Shown one piece after another: positions 26,551-33,950 of a stretch of 64,000 bases of DNA (its first letter is position 1; the number at the start of each line of letters is the position of its first letter). The DNA lies in the NCBI GenBank assembly GCA_018828125.1, contig JAHJWB010000001.1:434001-498000 (forward strand), read 5' to 3'. Source of the stretch: Gammaproteobacteria bacterium (GTDB lineage Bacteria > Pseudomonadota > Gammaproteobacteria > Burkholderiales > Burkholderiaceae_C). The notes below the pieces were generated by a model. The model did not search any database. It was not told the DNA's origin and worked only from the letters and a program-made list of their open reading frames with translations. Position numbers and translations under genes: made by a program.

Positions 26551-29444
26551 GCGCCGTGTTGACCCATGCCGCTGCGCAGCCCGGCGTGGACTTCGAGCTG
26601 GACGGTCAGCCCGTCACAGCCTTGCCTGACGAAACCATCCTGAAAGCGGCGCAGCGCCACGGCGTGGACATCCCCCACCTTTGCTACACCGACGGCCTGC
26701 GCCCTGACGGCAATTGCCGCGCGTGCGTGGTCGAGATCGGGGGCGAACGTACCTTGGCCCCCAGCTGCTGCCGTGCACCGACTGAAGGCATGAAGGTGCA
26801 GGCGACCAGCCCGCGGGCCCGCAAGAGCCAGCAGATGGTGGTCGAGATGCTGCTGTCGGACATGCCCGATGTGGGCTACAAGTGGAACGATGAAAAAGCA
26901 GAAACTCCTGAATTGATAGCTGGTAGCGCTTATCCATCAAGCGCTAGAGGCCAATTTGAATCAAATATTTACAAGACAACAGGCCAGCACGGCGAACTGA
27001 GCGAATGGGCGGACCGCCTGGGCGTCTCGGTGCGCCCGGCGCTCAAAGCCCTGCGCCGCGAGCAACCCGCGCCCGACGTAAGTCACCCCGCCATGGCGGT
27101 CAACCTGGACGCCTGCATCCAGTGCAACCGCTGCGTGCGTGCTTGCCGCGAAGAACAGGTGAACGACGTGATCGGCTACGCGCTGCGTGGTGCCGACAGC
27201 AAAATCGTCTTCGACCTCGACGACCCCATGGCCGAGAGCACCTGCGTGGCTTGCGGCGAATGTGTGCAGGCCTGCCCCACGGGCGCGCTCAGCCCCAAGA
27301 CGCACATCGGCCCGCAGGCGGTGGACCGCAAGGTCGATTCGGTCTGCCCGTTCTGCGGTGTGGGCTGCCTCATCACCTACAACGTGCGCGATGAAAAAAT
27401 CATCAGCGTCGAAGGCCGCGATGGCCCGGCCAACCATGGCCGTCTGTGCGTGAAAGGGCGCTTCGGTTTCGACTACGCCCATCATCCTGACCGCCTCACG
27501 GCGCCGCTGATCCGAAAGCCGGGCGTGCCCAAGGAAGTGCGGCCCTATGGAGCGGACTGGCGTGACACCTTCCGCGAGGCGAGTTGGGACGAGGCGCTCA
27601 ACCTAGCGGCTGGCACGCTCAAAAACCTGCGCGACACCCACGGTCCCAAGGCGCTGGCGGGCTTTGGCTCCGCCAAGGGCAGCAACGAAGAGGCGTACCT
27701 GTTTCAGAAGCTCGTGCGCACCGGCTTTGGCAGCAACAACGTCGACCACTGCACGCGGCTGTGCCACGCCTCCAGCGTGGCCGCGCTGCTCGAAGGTGTG
27801 GGTTCGGGCGCGGTGAGCAACCCGGTGAACGATGTGGAACATGCCGAGCTGATCTTCGTGATCGGCTCCAACCCCACGGCCAACCACCCGGTCGCTGCGA
27901 CGTGGATGAAAAACGCGGCCCAGCGTGGCGCAAAGATCGTGCTGGCCGACCCGCGCATCACGGACATCGGGCGTCATGCCTGGCGCACGCTGCAGTTCAA
28001 GGCCGACACCGACGTGGCCATGCTCAATGCGCTGATCCACACGGTGATTGATGAGGGGTTGGTGGATGAGGCCTTCATCCGCGACCGCGCCAATAACTTC
28101 GAGGCCCTCAAAGCCAACGTGATGGGCTGCAGCCCCGAGGCCATGGCGCCCGTGTGCGGCATCCCGGCCGAAAGCCTGCGCGAAGTGGCGCGCGCGTTTG
28201 CACAATCCAAGGCCTCGATGATTTTGTGGGGCATGGGCATCAGCCAGCACGTGCACGGCACCGACAACGCGCGCTGCCTGATCGCGCTGTGCGCCATCAC
28301 CGGGCAGATCGGCAAGCCTGGATCGGGCCTGCACCCGCTGCGCGGCCAGAACAACGTGCAGGGCGCGAGCGACGCGGGGCTCATTCCCATGATGTTCCCC
28401 AACTACCAGCGCGTGGACAACGCCGGGGCACATGCCTGGTTTGAGGACTTCTGGGGCACCCAGCTGGATGAGACACCCGGCTACACCGTGGTCGAAATCA
28501 TGCACAAAGCCTTGGCCGACGACAGCGACCCGCACAAGGTGCGCGGCATGTACATCATGGGCGAGAACCCTGCCATGAGCGACCCCGACCTGAACCACGC
28601 GCGCCACGCGCTCGCCACCTTGCAGCACCTGGTGGTGCAGGACATCTTTTTGACCGAAACCGCCTGGCTGGCCGACGTGGTGCTGCCCGCCAGCGCCTGG
28701 CCCGAGAAGACGGGCACCGCCAGCAACACTGACCGCATGGTGCAGATGGGCCGCCGCGCGCTGCACCCGCCGGGCGACGCGCAGCCGGACCTGTGGATCA
28801 TTCAGCAACTGGCAACGCGGATGGGCCTCGACTGGAACTACGAAGGGGAAGAATCCGGCGTGGCCGCCGTGTACGACGAAATGCGCCAGGCCATGCACGC
28901 CAGCATCGAAGGCATCACCTGGGAGCGCCTTGCGCGCGACTCCAGCGTGACCTACCCCTGCCTCACGGACGACGACCCGGGCCAGCCCATCGTCTTCACC
29001 GAAAAATTCCCCACCCCCACGGGCCGCTTGCAACTGGTGCCCGCCAGCGTGATCCCGGCAGCCGAAAAGCCCGACGCCGACTACCCGCTGGTGCTCATCA
29101 CGGGCCGCCAGCTGGAGCACTGGCACACCGGCAGCATGACGCGGCGCAGCACGGTGCTGGACGCCCTCGAGCCCATGGCCACTGCATCGCTGCATGGCGA
29201 TGAGCTGGCACGGCTGGGCGTGGCGCCCGGCGCGCTGGTGGGCATCCGCTCGCGCCGGGGCATGTTGCAGGTGCGCGTGCGCCGCGACGACGGCACGCCG
29301 CGTGGCACGGTGTTCATGCCGTTTGCGTATGTGGAAGCAGCGGCGAATATGCTGACCAATGCTGCGCTCGATCCGTTCGGCAAGATTCCGGAGTTCAAAT
29401 ACTGCGCAGTGGCGGTGGAGGTGCCGGAAAGCGCTGCAAGCTGA
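26547..29444 (+). CDS. NAD-dependent formate dehydrogenase, catalytic alpha subunit (Mo/W-bis-MGD)
   Basis: This 965-residue subunit oxidises formate to CO2 in the cytoplasm. The order is: [2Fe-2S] domain with Cys46, Cys57, Cys60 and Cys74; two [4Fe-4S] sites (Cys190/193/196/200 and Cys233/236/239/243); Molybdop_Fe4S4 with CPFCGVGC at 267-274 and Cys301; the molybdopterin oxidoreductase domain; and a C-terminal MGD-binding domain (GRQLEHWHTGSMTRRS). The metal ligand is Cys406 in DHCTRLCHASS, encoded TGC and not selenocysteine. Residues 122-140 come from a hairpin repeat. Architecture and size resemble Methylobacterium FDH1 alpha. Whether it binds Mo or W cannot be read. Confidence 0.93.
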   Translation: MSAVLTHAAAQPGVDFELDGQPVTALPDETILKAAQRHGVDIPHLCYTDGLRPDGNCRACVVEIGGERTLAPSCCRAPTEGMKVQATSPRARKSQQMVVEMLLSDMPDVGYKWNDEKAETPELIAGSAYPSSARGQFESNIYKTTGQHGELSEWADRLGVSVRPALKALRREQPAPDVSHPAMAVNLDACIQCNRCVRACREEQVNDVIGYALRGADSKIVFDLDDPMAESTCVACGECVQACPTGALSPKTHIGPQAVDRKVDSVCPFCGVGCLITYNVRDEKIISVEGRDGPANHGRLCVKGRFGFDYAHHPDRLTAPLIRKPGVPKEVRPYGADWRDTFREASWDEALNLAAGTLKNLRDTHGPKALAGFGSAKGSNEEAYLFQKLVRTGFGSNNVDHCTRLCHASSVAALLEGVGSGAVSNPVNDVEHAELIFVIGSNPTANHPVAATWMKNAAQRGAKIVLADPRITDIGRHAWRTLQFKADTDVAMLNALIHTVIDEGLVDEAFIRDRANNFEALKANVMGCSPEAMAPVCGIPAESLREVARAFAQSKASMILWGMGISQHVHGTDNARCLIALCAITGQIGKPGSGLHPLRGQNNVQGASDAGLIPMMFPNYQRVDNAGAHAWFEDFWGTQLDETPGYTVVEIMHKALADDSDPHKVRGMYIMGENPAMSDPDLNHARHALATLQHLVVQDIFLTETAWLADVVLPASAWPEKTGTASNTDRMVQMGRRALHPPGDAQPDLWIIQQLATRMGLDWNYEGEESGVAAVYDEMRQAMHASIEGITWERLARDSSVTYPCLTDDDPGQPIVFTEKFPTPTGRLQLVPASVIPAAEKPDADYPLVLITGRQLEHWHTGSMTRRSTVLDALEPMATASLHGDELARLGVAPGALVGIRSRRGMLQVRVRRDDGTPRGTVFMPFAYVEAAANMLTNAALDPFGKIPEFKYCAVAVEVPESAAS
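26912..26966 (+). repeat. Dispersed hairpin repeat inside formate dehydrogenase alpha gene (copy 6, inverted loop)
   Basis: It reads attgatagctgg then TAGCGCTT-atccatc-AAGCGCTA, then gaggccaatttga. The flanks are in plus orientation, but the loop is the reverse complement of the usual gatggat. It is translated in frame as ELIAGSAYPSSARGQFESN, between the [2Fe-2S] and [4Fe-4S] domains. Confidence 0.93.
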
Positions 29445-29533
29445 TGGGCGCGCGAACCCGAAAAGGCTTTGCTTTGAACGGGTTCTAAGGACATTGCCGC
29501 CCATGACATTGAGCCGGGGTAAAGTCAGCGCCC

Positions 29534-30121
29534 ATGACTGAGCGCCCCTACACCGACGTTGCCGTGATCATGCGGTGCGAGCACATCGACAACCGTTGGC
29601 AGCCCTGGCGGTGGTCACTGGCGGAGGTGGTGATCAACGAGCCTGCCTTTGGCACCGAGCCGCGCCAGATCATTCAAGACGAGCGTGAGCAGCGCTGGCT
29701 GTTTCCGGGGTTCCGCGTCGAGCTGTTTCGTGACGATGCAGAGGGCTACAGCCTGAACCTCACCTCCGAAGCCCCGTGCTGGTTTGTGATGTGGCGCCGC
29801 GACGAAGACCCCGGCACGGGCGAGATCCCGCTGGCTCGCCCTGTTGCCGTGAGCTTGAGCTACCACGACGCAGGGCGCTGGCTGGACGCGCAGGAGAGTG
29901 TGGAACAGGTGCCCGCAGCGCCTGAAGTGGTGCAGGCCATGCAAGCCTTTGTTGACGAGCATTACCAGCCCGAACCCAAGCGCCGCAAGCGCCCCGATAG
30001 TTTCCGGCCGTTGCAGGACCGGTTTGGCAATCCTGCATCGGTGTCTACCGAGAAGCAACGTGGCGGTGGGGCGGGCGGTGGTGGACGTGGTGGGAGCGCA
30101 GGCGGAGGTGGCCATGGCTGA
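29534..30121 (+). CDS. DUF3305 domain protein of the formate dehydrogenase cluster
   Basis: This 195-residue protein is of the DUF3305 family, found next to DUF3306 and a polyferredoxin in FDH3-type clusters. Family segments are VAVIMRCEHIDNRWQPWRW, WLFPGFRVELFRDDAEGYSL and PCWFVMWRRDEDPGTGE. The C-terminal 30 residues are Gly-rich and probably disordered. Its role is not established; maturation of the periplasmic enzyme is inferred from context. It overlaps the next gene by eight bases. Confidence 0.85.
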   Translation: MTERPYTDVAVIMRCEHIDNRWQPWRWSLAEVVINEPAFGTEPRQIIQDEREQRWLFPGFRVELFRDDAEGYSLNLTSEAPCWFVMWRRDEDPGTGEIPLARPVAVSLSYHDAGRWLDAQESVEQVPAAPEVVQAMQAFVDEHYQPEPKRRKRPDSFRPLQDRFGNPASVSTEKQRGGGAGGGGRGGSAGGGGHG

Positions 30122-30914
30122 CGGATTTCTGGGCCGCTGGTCGCGCCGCAAGCAGGAGGTGCGCGAGGGCAAGCCGGTGGAAGATCCGCCAACGCCGGTC
30201 TCGCCCGTCGCTACGGCGCCATCAGCGGGGCCTTCGATGGCGCCAGCGTCTTCATCGGCAGGCGTGCCCGGCGGCGCGGCAGACGCTGCGCCCGAGGTCG
30301 CTGCCCCGGCAGAGGCACCGCCGCCGCCCACATTGGCCGACGCCCAGGCGCTCACCCCTGCCTCTGATTTCAAGGCCTTTGTGGCCCACGACGTTGCGCC
30401 CGAAGTGCGCAACCTGGCCATGAAGAAGCTTTTTGCCGATCCTCATTTCAATGTGATGGATGGACTCGACATCTACATCGGCGACTACACCCAGCCCGAC
30501 CCGCTGCCCGCAGGCATGCTGCGCAAAATGACCAGCGCCCACGCCCTGGGGTTTTTTGACGATGAGAAGAAGGCCGATGCCGCAGCATCGGCCGAGGGTA
30601 TGGGTCGTGGGGCTGTCCCGGATGAGGGCGCCGAGCCGCTTGCGTCCACGGAAGCAGACGCAAACGCAATAGCCCCTGCTATTGCTCAGCCTCGGGATGA
30701 TGCGGAGGTAGAAACGCGCTCAGACGTGGCACAGTCCGGGGTATGCAACGCTATTCCTAGCGACCCCTCCAGCGAGCTTGCGCTGGTTACCGGCTCCCCA
30801 GGGGATGCGGTGGCCATGCCAGCCAGCCACACAGAACATGACCACGACGCTCATCTGCGACTGCAACCAGACGATGCCCCTCAACGCCAAGGCGTTGGGC
30901 GCGGCACTGCATGA
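30114..30914 (+). CDS. DUF3306 domain protein
   Basis: This 266-residue protein starts MADGFLGRWSRRKQEVREG, the conserved DUF3306 opening, followed by a Pro/Ala-rich linker. The core domain (residues 75-150) has FKAFVAHDVAPEVRNLAMKK, NVMDGLDIYIGDYTQPDPLP and LRKMTSAHALGFF. The last 115 residues are acidic and low-complexity. Its final 26 codons overlap the polyferredoxin gene in another frame. Function is unknown; it is consistently linked to periplasmic formate dehydrogenase genes. Confidence 0.85.
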   Translation: MADGFLGRWSRRKQEVREGKPVEDPPTPVSPVATAPSAGPSMAPASSSAGVPGGAADAAPEVAAPAEAPPPPTLADAQALTPASDFKAFVAHDVAPEVRNLAMKKLFADPHFNVMDGLDIYIGDYTQPDPLPAGMLRKMTSAHALGFFDDEKKADAAASAEGMGRGAVPDEGAEPLASTEADANAIAPAIAQPRDDAEVETRSDVAQSGVCNAIPSDPSSELALVTGSPGDAVAMPASHTEHDHDAHLRLQPDDAPQRQGVGRGTA

Positions 30915-32955
30915 AGACCTGACCCTTCACTCCACCCTGTGTCGGCGCGATGCGGGGGCGTATCAAAAGGCCATCCAGTCGGGCGATCAGGTGGTGGTGG
31001 CCTGCACGCAAGAGCAGCGCCTGTTTGGCGACCTGGGTCAGCAGACCGAAGGTGCGGTGTCCCCCATCCGTTTCGTGAACATCCGCGAAACAGGGGGCTG
31101 GAGCCGCGACGCTGAAAAAGCCAGCCCCAAGATCGCCGCCCTGCTGGCTGCCGCGCATTTGCCCGATCCCCAACCCGTGCCCACGGTTACCTACAAAAGC
31201 ACGGGCCGTTTGCTCATCATCGGCCCGCTGGACCAGGCCGAGCAGGCTGCGGCGCTGGTGTCCGATGTGCTGGATGTGACGCTTTTCACCCAAGGCCCCG
31301 GTAATGCGGGGGGCGCGCAGACACGGCGTTTTCCGGTGCTGGGCGGGCGCATCACGGGCCTCACGGGCTGGCTGGGCGCGTTTGATCTGCAGTGGAAAGG
31401 CGACAACCCCATCGACCTCGACCTGTGCACACGCTGCAATGCCTGTGTGGCGGCTTGCCCCGAGAACGCCATTGGCCTCGACTACCAAATCGACATGGGG
31501 GCCTGCAGCTCGCACCGCGACTGCGTGAAGGTGTGTCAGGTGGCTGGCGCCATCGATTTCACGCGTGAAGCGGCGGTGCAGCAAGAGCGCTTTGACCTGG
31601 TGCTGGACCTGCGCGCGGCCACCGCCACACCCACCTTCTTGCAGCATGCGGTGCCGCAAGGGTATTTCCGCTGGGACGGGCGCCGTGATGGTGGTGATAT
31701 GTCCACGCTGCTCAAGCTGCGCGAACTGGTGGGCGAGTTCGAGAAGCCCAAGTTTTTTGCCTACAAACAAAAACTCTGCGCCCACAGCCGCAACGAAACT
31801 GTGGGCTGCAATGCCTGCGTGGACATCTGCTCGGCCGAGGCCATTGCCAGCGATAAGAGCCGCCAGCAAATCAAGGTCAACCCGAACCTGTGCGTGGGCT
31901 GCGGCGCCTGCACCACCGTGTGCCCCACAGGTGCGCTGACCTATGCCTACCCCAGCGCGAACGAGCAGGGCACCAAGCTCAAGACCTTGTTGTCGACCTA
32001 CACCGCTGCAGGCGGCAAGGACGCCGTGCTGCTGCTGCACAGCCAGGAGCGAGGCCAGCAACTGGTCGAAGAGTTGGGCCGTGCTGCCCAGCTCAAACTG
32101 GCGCACGGCGTGCCCGCCAACGTCATCCCGGTGGCGCTGTGGCACACGGCCAGCACGGGCGTGGACCTTTGGCTCAGCGCCATTGCTTACGGGGCCTCGC
32201 AGGTGGTGCTGTTGACGACGAATGAAGAGGCGCCGCAATACCTGGATGGCCTGCAGGCCCAGATGGACGTAGCGCAGACTTTGTTGCGCGGCCTGGGCTA
32301 CACCGGCACGCATGTGCAGCTGCTGCGCGCCACGCACCCCACCGAGCTGGACGCCGCATTGCAGGCCCTGGGGCAGACGCGGCAGAAGACCCCGGCCGTG
32401 GCCGCCCGTTTTGCAGTGGCGCAGGAAAAGCGCAGCACACTGGAGATGGCGCTGGACCACCTCATCGAGCACGCCCCTATGCCTGTGGCAGAACGCCCAG
32501 AGGCCATTGCCCTACCTGCTGTGGGGTCGCCCCTGGGCACCATCGAGGTCAACAAAGACCGCTGCACGCTGTGCCTGAGTTGCGTGAGCGCCTGTCCGGC
32601 CAGTGCGCTGCAAGACAACCCGCAGCTGCCACAGCTGCGCTTCATCGAAAAGAACTGCGTGCAGTGTGGACTGTGCGCCACCACCTGCCCGGAAGACGCC
32701 ATCACGCTGCAACCCCGTTTGCTCCTGGCCCCTGAGCGTGCGCAGCTGCGCGTGCTCAATGAGGCCAAGCCCTGGTCCTGCGTGCGCTGTAGCAAGCCCT
32801 TTGGCACCGTCAAGGCCATCGAAGCCATGTTGGGCAAACTCTCGGGCCATGCCATGTTCCAGGGTGATGCGCTGGAGCGCCTGAAAATGTGCAGCGACTG
32901 CCGTGTGATTGACCTGTATTCCTCCCAAAGCGAAACGAAAGTGACCGACCTGTGA
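30838..32955 (+). CDS. Polyferredoxin (4Fe-4S protein) of the formate dehydrogenase cluster
   Basis: This 705-residue soluble protein has at least five 4Fe-4S motifs: DLCTRCNACVAACPENAI, VGCNACVDICSAEAI with NLCVGCGACTTVCPTGAL, and DRCTLCLSCVSACPASAL with NCVQCGLCATTCPEDAI. A CSSHRDCVKVCQ segment and a C-terminal CVRCSKPF/CSDCRVID are also present. The opening MTTTLICDCNQTMPLN supports ATG 30838, although this overlaps the DUF3306 gene by 77 bases. It probably handles electrons or clusters during FDH3 maturation, which is inferred. It is coupled to the chaperone gene by GTGA. Confidence 0.88.
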   Translation: MTTTLICDCNQTMPLNAKALGAALHEDLTLHSTLCRRDAGAYQKAIQSGDQVVVACTQEQRLFGDLGQQTEGAVSPIRFVNIRETGGWSRDAEKASPKIAALLAAAHLPDPQPVPTVTYKSTGRLLIIGPLDQAEQAAALVSDVLDVTLFTQGPGNAGGAQTRRFPVLGGRITGLTGWLGAFDLQWKGDNPIDLDLCTRCNACVAACPENAIGLDYQIDMGACSSHRDCVKVCQVAGAIDFTREAAVQQERFDLVLDLRAATATPTFLQHAVPQGYFRWDGRRDGGDMSTLLKLRELVGEFEKPKFFAYKQKLCAHSRNETVGCNACVDICSAEAIASDKSRQQIKVNPNLCVGCGACTTVCPTGALTYAYPSANEQGTKLKTLLSTYTAAGGKDAVLLLHSQERGQQLVEELGRAAQLKLAHGVPANVIPVALWHTASTGVDLWLSAIAYGASQVVLLTTNEEAPQYLDGLQAQMDVAQTLLRGLGYTGTHVQLLRATHPTELDAALQALGQTRQKTPAVAARFAVAQEKRSTLEMALDHLIEHAPMPVAERPEAIALPAVGSPLGTIEVNKDRCTLCLSCVSACPASALQDNPQLPQLRFIEKNCVQCGLCATTCPEDAITLQPRLLLAPERAQLRVLNEAKPWSCVRCSKPFGTVKAIEAMLGKLSGHAMFQGDALERLKMCSDCRVIDLYSSQSETKVTDL

Positions 32956-33581
32956 GTGCCAACCCTTCCCTGATCCCGCCGGGCAGTTCGGCCCTGGATG
33001 AAGAAACCGCGCGGGCAGAGCTGTATGGGGTGTTGTCGCAGCTGTACTACGCTGTGCCCAGCGCAGAACTGTTGGCTGCGGTGCGCGTGGCGGTGACCGA
33101 GGCTCCGGCCGATGGAGCCTTTTTGCAGGAGCCCTGGCAGGTGCTGGTGGGCGCTACCCGCGACCTGAGCGATGCCGCGATTGCGCTGGAGTTCGACCGC
33201 TTGTTTGGTGGAGTGGGAAAGCCTGAAATTTATCTATACGGGTCGCACTATCTCAGTGGATTCTTGAACGAGAAACCACTGGCGCGTCTGCGCAATGATC
33301 TGGATGGCATGGGCCTTGCGCGTGACGATGCCATGTCAGAAACCGAAGACCACGCGGCGTACCTGTTTGAGGTCATGCGTTACCTGATTGCTGGAGATGA
33401 TGTTGCTGTCTGCAACCTGACATCGCAGCGCAACTTTTTCGCAACGCATTTGCAACCCTGGATTTTGCAGCTGTGCGATGCGCTCGGAGCACATCCCCAA
33501 GCACGCTTTTATGCTGCAGTGGCCCAGTTCACGCGCGCTTTCGTGTCGGTGGAAGCCCAGGGTTTTGACATGTTGGAGTGA
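32952..33581 (+). CDS. TorD/DmsD-family molecular chaperone
   Basis: This 209-residue all-helical chaperone of the TorD family would hold a molybdoenzyme apoprotein (probably the TAT-exported alpha subunit downstream) until its cofactor is inserted. Family signs are RAELYGVLSQLYYAVPS, FDRLFGGVGKPEIYLYGSHY and a helical region near DHAAYLFEVMRYLIAGDD. It starts with GTG overlapping the polyferredoxin stop (GTGA). A 146-base gap with two palindromes follows before the next gene. Confidence 0.87.
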   Translation: MSANPSLIPPGSSALDEETARAELYGVLSQLYYAVPSAELLAAVRVAVTEAPADGAFLQEPWQVLVGATRDLSDAAIALEFDRLFGGVGKPEIYLYGSHYLSGFLNEKPLARLRNDLDGMGLARDDAMSETEDHAAYLFEVMRYLIAGDDVAVCNLTSQRNFFATHLQPWILQLCDALGAHPQARFYAAVAQFTRAFVSVEAQGFDMLE

Positions 33582-33641
33582 GCGTGGGGTCCGCATAAAC
33601 CCTGATGCCCGCGCTATAAAAGATGAGTGAGTTAGTGGGAG

Positions 33642-33702
33642 GTGTAAAGCTCGATTGCAGTGTTTTACACACTGACATAGACTGTATGAAATCCGTTTCA
33701 TA
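33642..33702. promoter_or_regulatory. Palindromes upstream of the FDH3 structural genes
   Basis: TATGAAA-tccg-TTTCATA is a perfect 18-base palindrome at 33685-33702, just before the TAT-protein gene. GTGTAAA (33642-33648) and TTTACAC (33664-33670) form a second, wider inverted repeat. They look like operator sites for an unknown regulator; they do not match the FNR or ModE consensus. Confidence 0.45.
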
Positions 33703-33727
33703 GCTGCCAGCCATTCTGGAGACACGC

Positions 33728-33937
33728 ATGCAGAACCGCCAGCCGAATTCGTCCCGCCGGAGTTTCTTTTCCGGCGCCGCCACCGTAGGGGCTGCAGCAG
33801 CAGCCGTTGTGGCACTTCCCCATGTAGCTCCGTCAGACGCCGTCGTGTCTGAGCCCGCTCGCGTGGCGCCAGAAAAAGGCGGTGGCTACCACCTGTCTGC
33901 GCACGTGAAGCAGTACTACAAGACCACCCAACTCTGA
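33728..33937 (+). CDS. Small TAT-signal protein of formate dehydrogenase region
   Basis: This 69-residue protein has the twin-arginine motif SSRRSFFSGAATVG, a hydrophobic Ala/Val run and a short mature part ending GGGYHLSAHVKQYYKTTQL. It matches the small 'formate dehydrogenase region TAT target' proteins that precede FDH3 alpha genes. Its role is unknown. It is 13 bases upstream of the alpha gene, surely in the same operon. Confidence 0.85.
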   Translation: MQNRQPNSSRRSFFSGAATVGAAAAAVVALPHVAPSDAVVSEPARVAPEKGGGYHLSAHVKQYYKTTQL

Positions 33938-33950
33938 CGCGGGGCGTGCC

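Noticed and set aside
27700..27790. Selenocysteine in the formate dehydrogenases
   Set aside because: The metal-ligand codons in both alpha subunits (RLCHAS here and RICHST at about 34570) are TGC, with no in-frame TGA and no SECIS-like need.
27603..29504. Long open frame (633 codons) antisense to the formate dehydrogenase alpha gene
   Set aside because: It mirrors a strongly supported gene, is His/Ala/Arg/Gly-biased as expected of a GC-rich shadow frame, and matches no family. Similar antisense frames at 34287-35891 and 9716-10861 were rejected for the same reason.
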